Below, in pieces: positions 1 through 5,940 of a stretch of 8,037 bases of DNA; the stretch's first letter is position 1; every line of letters begins with the position of its first letter. The DNA comes from an uncultured Collinsella sp. (GTDB lineage Bacteria; Actinomycetota; Coriobacteriia; Coriobacteriales; Coriobacteriaceae). The stretch spans positions 1-8,037 of the forward strand of contig CABUXM010000088.1 of the NCBI GenBank assembly GCA_902495545.1. The letters run 5' to 3'. Position numbers and translations under genes: made by a program. The notes under the pieces are model-generated. The model was not told where the DNA came from. It searched no databases and saw only the letters and a program-made list of their open reading frames with translations.

Positions 1-245
1 CTATCGCAGTCGGCGCAGAGCTCCTTGACCTCCTGCATGTTGCCGCTCGTCGCGCCCTTGTTCCAGAGCTCCTGGCGGCTGCGACTCCAAAACCACGTGG
101 TGCCGGTCTTAAGCGTGAGCCCCACCGATTCCTCGTTCATCCAAGCAACCATAAGCACCTCGCCGGTGTCATACTGCTGAACCACACAAGGAATCAGCCC
201 GCGGGCGTCGTACGTAAGCTTTGAAGGATCGGTTATCTCTTCCAT
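1..245 (-). CDS. hisI: Phosphoribosyl-AMP cyclohydrolase HisI, N-terminal part (runs off the left edge)
   Basis: HisI hydrolyses the adenine ring of phosphoribosyl-AMP to give ProFAR, the third step of histidine synthesis, in the cytoplasm. I translated this stretch directly: an ATG at 243-245 opens a frame of 81 codons that is still open at base 1. The protein shows the family core LIPCVVQQYDTGEVLMVAWM (residues 17-36), then TWFWSRSRQELWNKGATSGN (50-69), and ends in the start of the DCD metal-binding motif (residues 79-81). The start is supported by GGGGAG at 250-255, only 4 nt upstream, and by the normal family N-terminus. It is last in the visible operon, 141 nt after hisF. Because the C-terminus is missing, the sequence cannot show whether a hisE (pyrophosphatase) domain is fused or follows as a separate gene. 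Confidence 0.95.
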   Translation of the reverse strand, partial: MEEITDPSKLTYDARGLIPCVVQQYDTGEVLMVAWMNEESVGLTLKTGTTWFWSRSRQELWNKGATSGNMQEVKELCADCD

Positions 246-386
246 TTTTCTCCCCAATTTAAATCCCACAGGTCGGCGAGGGCTGTCCAGGTGCCCGAGA
301 TTCCGAGCGACAAGCCCGACGACGCGTACTTTGGTACGCGAGGAGGGTTGGAGCCGGAAGGTCGGGTGCCTGGGCGGTCCGCAGCG
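246..386 (-). other. Structured hisF-hisI intergenic region with nested inverted repeats
   Basis: No gene is seen here. Most of the 141 nt can fold. The outer arms are 287-298 and 362-373 (10 of 12 positions complementary, two central mismatches). Next, 301-305 (TTCCG) pairs with 355-359 (CGGAA). Inside lies a perfect 7-bp hairpin, CGCGTAC/GTACGCG, at 323-329 and 334-340 with a 4-base loop. No T-run follows the stem on the minus strand, so a standard intrinsic terminator is not indicated. The segment next to hisI carries an AT-rich palindrome ATTTAAAT (257-264) and the hisI ribosome site. Possible roles are an mRNA processing or stability element, a decayed repeat, or a protein-binding site. 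The fold was found by eye and has no energy value behind it. Confidence 0.5.
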
Positions 387-1169
387 CTAAAAGTCCAGTC
401 TGACAGGGATGCCTTGAGAGGCCATATACTCCTTCACTTCGCGGATGCTGAAGGTTCCAAAGTGAAAGACGCTTGCCGCCAGTACGGCGTCAGCCTCGCC
501 CTCAATCACACCCTCGGCAAAATGCTCGAGCGTGCCCACGCCGCCGCTCGCGATGACGGGAATCGGCACCGCGCGCGCCACGGCGCGGGTGAGCGCCAGG
601 TCAAAGCCGGCCTTGGTGCCGTCGCGGTCCATACTGGTCAGCAAGATCTCGCCGGCGCCGCGACGAGCCGCTTCCTCGGCCCACGCCACCGCGTCGATGC
701 CCGTGGCGTTGCGGCCTCCTGCGGTAAAGACTTCCCACTTGTCGGCACCAGATGCGCCGGGCAAACCGACGCGCTTGGCATCGATCGCCACGACCACGGC
801 CTGGCTGCCAAACGCCGCGGCAGCCTGGCTAATCAACGACGGGTCGCGCACGGCCGCCGAGTTGAGCGACACCTTGTCGGCACCGGCGGCAACCATGGTG
901 CGCATGCCCGCCAGGTCGCGAAATCCGCCGCCCACGGTATAGGGAATAGCCAGCTCCTCGGCCGCATGCGCCGCCATCTCGATGGTCGTCGCGCGGTTAT
1001 CGCTCGTGGCGGTAATGTCCAAAAATACGACCTCGTCCGCACCTTCGCGGTCGTAGGCGCGCGCCAGCTCCACCGGATCGCCCGCATCGCGCAGGCTCAC
1101 AAAGTTGACGCCCTTGACCACACGGCCGTCCTTGACGTCCAGGCAGGGAATCACACGTTTGGTAAGCAT
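387..1169 (-). CDS. hisF: Imidazole glycerol phosphate synthase cyclase subunit HisF
   Basis: HisF is the (beta/alpha)8 cyclase half of IGP synthase. It uses ammonia delivered by HisH to convert PRFAR to imidazole glycerol phosphate plus AICAR. The 260-residue product matches the usual family length. It opens with MLTKRVIPCLDVKDGRVVKG, which contains the general acid/base Asp11. The second catalytic Asp is at 130 (VVVAIDAKR). Phosphate-binding segments TVGGGFRD (78-85), LTSMDRDGTK (177-186) and VIASGGVGT (205-213) are intact. The ATG at 1167-1169 lies 3 nt after the hisA stop and has AGGAG at 1176-1180, 6 nt upstream inside the end of hisA, so translation is probably coupled. It completes the hisH-hisA-hisF block; a structured 141-nt gap follows. 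Nothing in it looks degraded. Confidence 0.98.
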   Translation of the reverse strand: MLTKRVIPCLDVKDGRVVKGVNFVSLRDAGDPVELARAYDREGADEVVFLDITATSDNRATTIEMAAHAAEELAIPYTVGGGFRDLAGMRTMVAAGADKVSLNSAAVRDPSLISQAAAAFGSQAVVVAIDAKRVGLPGASGADKWEVFTAGGRNATGIDAVAWAEEAARRGAGEILLTSMDRDGTKAGFDLALTRAVARAVPIPVIASGGVGTLEHFAEGVIEGEADAVLAASVFHFGTFSIREVKEYMASQGIPVRLDF

Positions 1170-1172
1170 GGG

Positions 1173-1916
1173 CTACTCCTCCCCTCGGGCGGCGGCCAGC
1201 GCCTGTGCCAGCGTAAAGTTGCCCTCGTAGAGCGCGCGACCGGTAATAGCACCTTCAATCGCGCCCTCACCCACTGCGGCCAGCGCACGGATGTCGTCGA
1301 GCGTCGAGATGCCACCCGATGCCACGACAGGAAAGCCCGCGACCTTGGCAACATGGCGATACGCCGCCACATCGATGCCCGTCTGCATGCCATCGCGCGC
1401 GATGTCGGTATACACCAGATGCTTAAAGCCCAGCTCGGAAAGCTGCGCCACGGCATTGTCGAGCGCCACACCCGCGCCGTCGCGCCAGCCGTTCACCTTG
1501 ACCTGGCCGTCGCGTGCGGCAATGTCAGCCACCAACAGCTCGCCAAAGCCTTGGGCCGCCACCTCGGCAAAACCAGGCTCGGTCACGAGCACCGTGCCCA
1601 GTGCGATGCGGCGAGCACCGTAGCCGGCCAGCTCGTCGATACGTGCAAGCGAGCGAACGCCGCCGCCCACGTCCACGGACAGACCGTCGACGCCGCAGAT
1701 GGCCTTAATCGCCGCCGAGTTAGCAGCGCATGTGTTCTCGTCCTCGCCAAAGGCAGAAGACAGGTCTACGACGTGCACCCAGCTTGCGCCCTGCTCGGCA
1801 AACGAGCGGGCGACTGCCACAGGGTCGTCGGAATATACCTTGCAGCGGCTGCGGTCGCCGCGCTCCAGGCGCACGACCTTGCCGCCGATCAGATCGATTG
1901 CGGGAAACAGGATCAT
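1173..1916 (-). CDS. hisA: ProFAR isomerase HisA (1-(5-phosphoribosyl)-5-[(5-phosphoribosylamino)methylideneamino]imidazole-4-carboxamide isomerase)
   Basis: HisA carries out the Amadori rearrangement of ProFAR to PRFAR, the substrate of HisF-HisH. The 247-residue product is a normal-length (beta/alpha)8 barrel related to HisF. It begins MILFPAIDLIGGKVVRLERG with the catalytic Asp8. It has SVDVGGGVRS (80-89), VADIAARDG (129-137) with Asp131, NGW (142-144), the strand YTDIARDGMQTG (169-180) and the C-terminal phosphate site ASGGIS (199-204). The ATG (1914-1916) overlaps the hisH stop as ATGA, and AGGAGG at 1924-1929 sits 7 nt upstream inside hisH, indicating coupled translation. HisA is a dedicated enzyme here because a separate trpF-like role (PriA, as in many actinomycetes) cannot be decided from motifs alone. 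The presence of a full his operon favours HisA. Confidence 0.96.
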   Translation of the reverse strand: MILFPAIDLIGGKVVRLERGDRSRCKVYSDDPVAVARSFAEQGASWVHVVDLSSAFGEDENTCAANSAAIKAICGVDGLSVDVGGGVRSLARIDELAGYGARRIALGTVLVTEPGFAEVAAQGFGELLVADIAARDGQVKVNGWRDGAGVALDNAVAQLSELGFKHLVYTDIARDGMQTGIDVAAYRHVAKVAGFPVVASGGISTLDDIRALAAVGEGAIEGAITGRALYEGNFTLAQALAAARGEE

Positions 1917-2614
1917 CGGCCGGCCTCCTCGACGATGTTGACGAAGTTCTTAAGGATGCGCTGACCCAGCGCGGAGGATTTCTCGGGATGGAACTGGCAG
2001 CCCCACACGTTGCCATGGCGCACGATGCACGGGAAGCTCCGCGTATAGTGCGTGCGCGCCAGCACATCGGCGGCATCGGCGTCGTCGGCCACCGCGTAGC
2101 TGTGGGTAAAGTACATGTTGGCACCCTCGGCAAAACCAGCAAGGAGCGGATCGGCCGCGCCGGCGGGCGTCATGTGCACCTGGTCCCAGCCCACGTGCGG
2201 CACCTTCAGGCGGCTCGACTCCAAGCGTGTGCACGAGCCGCGCATAATACCCAGGCCATCGACCCAGGGACCGCCAGCCTGCTCGGAGGTGTTGCCGTCG
2301 GCGACCGCGCCTTCGTCCACCGGCACGCCCTCGTCGCCGCGCTCAAAAAACAGCTGAAGGCCTAGGCAGATGCCGAGCAGCGGAGTTCCGGCCGCAACGG
2401 CGTCGAGCACCGCGTCCGCCTCGCCGCTCTCGCGCATAAAGGCAATCGCATCGTAGAACGCACCCACGCCCGGGATGACCAGGCCGTCGGCGTTACGGAT
2501 CTGCTCCGGGTCGTCCGACGTGCAGGCGGCGGCACCAGCGCGCGCAAGCCCGCGCACGACGCTCGACAAGTTGCCCTTGTGGTAGTCGACCACCACGATC
2601 TTCGGTTCGCCCAC
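1913..2614 (-). CDS. hisH: Imidazole glycerol phosphate synthase glutamine amidotransferase subunit HisH (GTG start)
   Basis: HisH is a class I glutaminase that hydrolyses glutamine and channels ammonia into the HisF barrel. The 233-residue product starts with PKIVVVDYHKGNLSSV, the family N-terminus. The oxyanion segment VIPGVGAF lies at 46-53, the nucleophile Cys83 in GICLGLQLFF (81-90), the HisH signature KVPHVGW at 137-143, and the triad His209 and Glu211 in QFHPE. It is some 30 residues longer than typical ~200-residue HisH. Much of the excess is a loop at about 97-118, rich in Gly, Asp and Glu, between the Cys strand and the GLGIM segment. The start is GTG at 2612-2614, backed by a strong AAGGAGG at 2620-2626 with 5 nt spacing. 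It follows the REP-like hairpin gap after hisB and overlaps hisA by 4 nt. Confidence 0.97.
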   Translation of the reverse strand: MGEPKIVVVDYHKGNLSSVVRGLARAGAAACTSDDPEQIRNADGLVIPGVGAFYDAIAFMRESGEADAVLDAVAAGTPLLGICLGLQLFFERGDEGVPVDEGAVADGNTSEQAGGPWVDGLGIMRGSCTRLESSRLKVPHVGWDQVHMTPAGAADPLLAGFAEGANMYFTHSYAVADDADAADVLARTHYTRSFPCIVRHGNVWGCQFHPEKSSALGQRILKNFVNIVEEAGR

Positions 2615-2619
2615 GCGAC

Positions 2620-2626
2620 CCTCCTT
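2620..2626 (-). promoter_or_regulatory. Ribosome binding site deciding the GTG start of hisH
   Basis: AAGGAGG on the minus strand is 5 nt before GTG (2612-2614). No in-frame ATG is found nearby, and the residues after the GTG give the standard HisH N-terminus, so this site fixes the start. It is the first strong ribosome site after the repeat-containing gap, so hisH can be initiated independently of hisB. Confidence 0.8.
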
Positions 2627-2638
2627 TTTCCATCATCC

Positions 2639-2695
2639 AAAACCACCACAAAGGGGACAGGCACCTTCGTGGTGGTTTTTGCCTTTGTGGCGGTT
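2639..2695. repeat. REP-like inverted repeat with GGTGCCTGTCCCC core between hisB and hisH
   Basis: Perfect 11-bp arms AAAACCACCAC (2639-2649) and GTGGTGGTTTT (2669-2679) flank an inner 4-bp pairing, AAGG (2651-2654) with CCTT (2664-2667), and a 9-base loop. Read on the minus strand the centre is GGTGCCTGTCCCC. Both arms end in T-runs outward (TTTTT on plus, TTTT on minus), so the structure resembles a bidirectional terminator. A partial third copy of the arm, AACCGCCACAAAGG (minus strand, 2682-2695), lies 18 nt away in direct orientation to AACCACCACGAAGG (2664-2677) and reaches into the hisB stop codon. From memory, GGTGCCTGTCCCC motifs recur in dispersed palindromic repeats of several bacterial groups, some linked to Y1 (RAYT-type) transposases. 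Membership of such a family is inference. Confidence 0.65.
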
Positions 2696-3281
2696 ACAGC
2701 GAGCCCTTGGTGCTGGGGATGCCTTGCACGCGGGGATCGAGCTCGCAGGCGCGGCGCATCGTGCGGCCCACAGCCTTAAAGGCGGCCTCGATAATGTGAT
2801 GCGAGTTGCCGCCCGCCAGCTCGCGCACGTGCAGCGTAAGTTTGGCGTCGCGCGCAAAGGCGTAGAAGAACTCGACGGCCAGCTCGGTATCGAAGCTGCC
2901 CACGCGCTCAGTCGGCACGGGCAGCTCGCAGTAGGCCTGCCCGCGGCCCGAGATGTCAACGGCGGCCATCACGAGCGTCTCGTCCATGGCAATCGCCGCG
3001 TCGGCAAAGCGCGTAATGCCCGCCTTGTCACCCAGCGCCTGGCAAAACGCCTCGCCCAGCACAATGCCCGTGTCCTCGACGGTGTGGTGCGCATCGACCT
3101 CCACGTCGCCCACCGCGTGCACCGTCAGATCGAACAGGCCATGGCGGCCAAAGGCGTTGAGCATGTGGTCGAAAAACGGCACGCCGGTCGAGATATCGCA
3201 CACGCCAGATCCGTCCAAGTCGAGCTTTACGACAATGTCGGTCTCGCCCGTCTTGCGGGTTACCTCGGCATAGCGGTCCAT
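2694..3281 (-). CDS. hisB: Imidazoleglycerol-phosphate dehydratase HisB (monofunctional)
   Basis: This enzyme dehydrates imidazole glycerol phosphate to imidazole acetol phosphate using a di-manganese centre in a 24-subunit shell. The product has 195 residues, the size of the monofunctional enzyme, with no N-terminal HAD phosphatase domain as in the enterobacterial fusion. Metal and substrate motifs are intact: FFDHML (36-41), HHTVED (65-70), HHIIEAAFKA (161-170) and the C-terminal loop PSTKGSL (189-195). The ATG (3279-3281) directly abuts the hisC stop, and its AAGGAGGAG (3288-3296) forms the last hisC codons, so translation is probably coupled. A partial arm of the downstream repeat overlaps the TAA stop, but the protein ends at the normal family position, so the repeat has not damaged it. 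A separate histidinol-phosphate phosphatase must lie elsewhere. Confidence 0.98.
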   Translation of the reverse strand: MDRYAEVTRKTGETDIVVKLDLDGSGVCDISTGVPFFDHMLNAFGRHGLFDLTVHAVGDVEVDAHHTVEDTGIVLGEAFCQALGDKAGITRFADAAIAMDETLVMAAVDISGRGQAYCELPVPTERVGSFDTELAVEFFYAFARDAKLTLHVRELAGGNSHHIIEAAFKAVGRTMRRACELDPRVQGIPSTKGSL

Positions 3282-4397
3282 CTACATCTCCTCCTTCACC
3301 AGCGTGGCAAACGCGGCCAGCACCTCGTCGTTTTCTTGCGGGGTACCCACGGTAATACGTAGGCAGTCCGCGAGCCCCGACGCATAGCTAAAGTCGCGCA
3401 CCAAAATCGAATACTCGTCGCGCAGACGCTCGCGCACGTGCGTGGCATGCGGCGTGCGCACGAGCACAAAGTTCGCCGCGCTCGGCCACGCCTCCACGGG
3501 CAGACCCTTGGCAGCCATTGCGCGCAGGGCACACAACTCGCGCTCGCGCTCGGATGCGACCTGTGCCACCACGGGCGCGTACGCATCGCGGGCACGCACG
3601 CAGGCAAGCGCGGCAGCCTGGCTCAGCACGTTAACCGAATAGATCTGGCGAATCGCCGCGAACACGTCGATGACCTCGGGCGCCGCGATCACATAGCCCA
3701 GACGCGCGCCGGCGGCGCCAAACGCCTTGGACAGCGTATGCAGAATCGCCAGGTTGGGATACTCGGCGATAAGCCCCTGCGCCGTGGTGGCCGCGCCAAA
3801 CGAATCATCGGCAAACTCAACGTAGGCCTCGTCGACCATGACCATGCCGGGGCACGCATCGCACAGGGCCGCGACAAAGTCGAGCGGCGTCACATCGCCC
3901 GTGGGGTTATTGGGCGAGGTCACGATCGCCAGATTGCACTCGGGCGCCGCCGCAAGCACCGCCGCCTGGTCGAGTTCAAAGGTCGCCGGGTCGCGCCACA
4001 CATCGCGCACCTCGGTCTGACAAAGCGACGCAAAGAACGCATACTCGCTAAAGCACGGCGGGCAGTTGAGCAGGGTCCGTCCCGCGCCGCCAAACGCCAG
4101 CAGGTAGTTATAGAGCAGCTCGTCGCCGCCGTTTCCCACGCAGATGTTCTCGCGCGCCACGCCATGCCAGGCAGCAAGCTCATCGCGCAGGTCGTTGGAC
4201 ATGGGGTCGGGATAGCGGTTGAGCGGCGTGGCAGCCAAGGCCGGATCGATTGCCTCGCGCACGCCGACCGGCACGGGATAGGTGTTCTCGTTGGCCGAAA
4301 GGTTGATGCGCGTGGGCGTAAAGTTGGGATCATAGGGCTCAATGCCGGCCAGGTAGGGCTGGACGAGCTCCTTCATGCGCGGCGTCAGTTCGGCCAT
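3282..4397 (-). CDS. hisC: Histidinol-phosphate aminotransferase HisC
   Basis: HisC is a fold-type I PLP enzyme that transfers an amino group from glutamate to imidazole acetol phosphate, giving histidinol phosphate. From the ATG at 4395-4397 the product is 371 residues, close to the family norm. It has INLSANENTYPVP (31-43), the cofactor phosphate segment GNGGDELL (88-95), SPNNPTG (161-167), DEAYVEF (189-195), the PLP lysine Lys224 in TLSKAFGAAGARLGY (221-235) and the substrate carboxylate Arg347 in CLRITVGTPQEND. The frame stays open upstream to 4484 within hisD, but those 29 extra residues are Arg-rich and unlike HisC. GAGGGGG at 4404-4410, 6 nt before ATG 4397, supports the shorter start. 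That start lies one base after the hisD stop, which implies coupled translation. Confidence 0.96.
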   Translation of the reverse strand: MAELTPRMKELVQPYLAGIEPYDPNFTPTRINLSANENTYPVPVGVREAIDPALAATPLNRYPDPMSNDLRDELAAWHGVARENICVGNGGDELLYNYLLAFGGAGRTLLNCPPCFSEYAFFASLCQTEVRDVWRDPATFELDQAAVLAAAPECNLAIVTSPNNPTGDVTPLDFVAALCDACPGMVMVDEAYVEFADDSFGAATTAQGLIAEYPNLAILHTLSKAFGAAGARLGYVIAAPEVIDVFAAIRQIYSVNVLSQAAALACVRARDAYAPVVAQVASERERELCALRAMAAKGLPVEAWPSAANFVLVRTPHATHVRERLRDEYSILVRDFSYASGLADCLRITVGTPQENDEVLAAFATLVKEEM

Positions 4398-4398
4398 G

Positions 4399-5835
4399 TT
4401 AGGCCCCCTCGCCGGTCGCGCCAACGCCATCCGCGCCCGCAGCCGCCAGGTCAACGCCCTCGGCAACCGTCGCCACGGCGTCACCCGGCCAAGCGACCTT
4501 GGTCAGGTCGGCCGCGGCCAGAGACTCGGCACTCACGGCACCCTCGCCCTGCTCCAGCACGCGGCGGCGCAGTGCGGCCGAAAGCGCGTGCGCCCACAGG
4601 CCCTCGGCCTCAGCCAGACGCTGCGTAGCGGGAGCGTCGGAGAGCAGACCCTCGGGCGTATAGCAAATGACGCTCGAGCGCTTGACGAACTCTTCGACCG
4701 AAAGCGGGTTGGAGAACATGGCCGTACCGCCGGTCGGCAGCGTGTGATTGGGGCCGGCAACGTAATCGCCGAGCGGCTCGGAGCTCCAAGCGCCCACAAA
4801 GATGGCGCCGGCGTTGCGAATGCCGCCAAGCAGGCCCATCGCATCCTTGCAGTGCAGCTCCAGGTGCTCGGGCGCCACGGTGTTCACCGCCTCGACGGCG
4901 GCAGCCATGTCGGCGGCCACCACGATGGTGCCCTCATTGTCGAGCGAGGCGCGCGTAATCTCGGCACGCGGCGACTGCGCCACCAGAATGTCGATACCAG
5001 CCTCGACCTCGCGCGCAAACTGCTCGTCGCAAGTCACCAGATAGCAGGCTGCCAGCGGATCGTGCTCGGCCTGGGCCATCAGGTCGGCCGCGACCACCAT
5101 GGGCTTGGCCGTGGCATCGGCCAGCACGCAGACCTCGGAGGGACCGGCGACCATATCGATACCCACGTCACCCGAGACAATCTGTTTGGCAGCGGCGACA
5201 AAGGCGTTGCCCGGGCCGGTGATTTTGTCGACGCGCGGAATGGTCTCGGTACCGTACGCCAGCGCGGCCACGGCCTGGGCGCCGCCCACCATATAGATCT
5301 CGTCCACGCCGCCGAGCTTTGCCGCGGCGAGCGTGTAGGGGCTGATCAGGCCATCCTTTTGCGGCGGCGTCACCATGACCACGCGCTCAACGCCGGCGAC
5401 CTTGGCGGGAATGGCATTCATGAGCACGGTGGAGGGATACTGCGCACGGCCGCCCGGCACGTAGATGCCAGCCGCGGCAAGCGGGGTCACCTTAACGCCG
5501 AGCATCGTGCCGTCCGGGCGCGTGGTAAACCAGCTCTGCTCGACCTCGCGCTGGTGGAACTCACGAATCTGGCGCGCAGCCTTCTCGAGCGCGGCAACAA
5601 AGGCCGGATCGAGGCCTTCGAGCGCGGCATCGATCTGCTCTTGCGGCAGACGGAAGCTCTGCAGCTCAACGCCGTCAAAGCGCTGGCAATAGTCGCGCAC
5701 CGCGGCATCGCCGTTGGCACGCACGTTGGCCACGATATCGCGGGCGGCGTCGACGATGTTTTGCGGCAGCACGCCCTTGCGGTTGAGCTGGTTGGTAACG
5801 AGTCGCTCACCGGGAGCAAGCTTGATGGTCTTCAT
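4399..5835 (-). CDS. hisD: Histidinol dehydrogenase HisD with an Ala/Gly-rich C-terminal tail
   Basis: HisD is a zinc enzyme that makes two NAD-dependent oxidations, histidinol to histidinal to histidine. The 478-residue product contains the NAD-binding and hinge segments GIYVPGGRA (123-131), MVGGAQAVAAL (182-192) and KITGPGN (204-210). Zinc ligands are Gln255 and His258 in AQAEHDP, Asp357 in PLGDYVAG and His416 in GLWAHA. The catalytic pair Glu323-His324 is in APEHLEL. Typical HisD is about 430 residues and ends shortly after the AHA helix. Here some 50 further residues (about 429-478) of Ala/Gly/Asp/Glu-rich, probably disordered sequence follow, reaching to within one base of hisC. The ATG (5833-5835) has AGGGG at 5844-5848, 8 nt upstream. 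It begins the hisD-hisC-hisB block after a terminator-like hairpin. Confidence 0.97.
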   Translation of the reverse strand: MKTIKLAPGERLVTNQLNRKGVLPQNIVDAARDIVANVRANGDAAVRDYCQRFDGVELQSFRLPQEQIDAALEGLDPAFVAALEKAARQIREFHQREVEQSWFTTRPDGTMLGVKVTPLAAAGIYVPGGRAQYPSTVLMNAIPAKVAGVERVVMVTPPQKDGLISPYTLAAAKLGGVDEIYMVGGAQAVAALAYGTETIPRVDKITGPGNAFVAAAKQIVSGDVGIDMVAGPSEVCVLADATAKPMVVAADLMAQAEHDPLAACYLVTCDEQFAREVEAGIDILVAQSPRAEITRASLDNEGTIVVAADMAAAVEAVNTVAPEHLELHCKDAMGLLGGIRNAGAIFVGAWSSEPLGDYVAGPNHTLPTGGTAMFSNPLSVEEFVKRSSVICYTPEGLLSDAPATQRLAEAEGLWAHALSAALRRRVLEQGEGAVSAESLAAADLTKVAWPGDAVATVAEGVDLAAAGADGVGATGEGA

Positions 5836-5868
5836 ATCGGTATCCCCTATCGGTTGAGGTTGTGTTTG

Positions 5869-5913
5869 AAAAACGAGATGCCGGGCAGCGGCACCAATCG
5901 GTCCGCAGCCCGG
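5869..5913 (-). terminator. Terminator-like hairpin between hisZG and hisD
   Basis: On the minus strand, CCGGGC (5908-5913) pairs with GCCCGG (5881-5886). After a single mismatch GCGG (5903-5906) pairs with CCGC (5888-5891). After a one-base bulge ACC (5900-5902) pairs with GGT (5893-5895) around a 4-base loop. A TTTTT run (5869-5873) follows the stem after 7 nt. This is a GC-rich 13-bp imperfect stem with a late U-run, so it could be a leaky internal terminator, an attenuator, or a processing or stability hairpin separating hisZG mRNA from hisDCB. The 7-nt spacer is longer than in a standard intrinsic terminator, which lowers confidence in termination itself. The rest of the 105-nt gap holds only the hisD ribosome site. 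Confidence 0.55.
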
Positions 5914-5940
5914 ATATGGGGGCGCCTGTGCGTGCTCGCG

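Noticed and set aside
291..1964. Long plus-strand open frame (557 codons) opposite hisF and hisA
   Set aside because: Same cause: an antisense shadow of conserved genes. Arg/His-rich composition and no plausible domain.
2639..2695. CRISPR repeat or insertion-sequence end
   Set aside because: There is only one inverted unit plus a partial arm, no regular spacers, no target-site duplication and no transposase in the window.
2633..2959. Minus-strand 108-codon frame overlapping hisB and the repeat region
   Set aside because: An out-of-frame shadow of hisB with Arg/Ser/Ala-rich composition. hisB in the other frame has all catalytic motifs.
4398..4484. Upstream-extended start for hisC giving 400 residues
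   Set aside because: The extra 29 residues are Arg-rich, overlap the hisD tail in another frame, and are unlike HisC. A well-placed ribosome site supports ATG 4397.
3438..4628. Plus-strand open frame (396 codons) opposite hisC and the end of hisD
   Set aside because: Antisense shadow; the Arg/Pro-rich C-terminal part simply mirrors the Ala/Gly-rich hisD tail.
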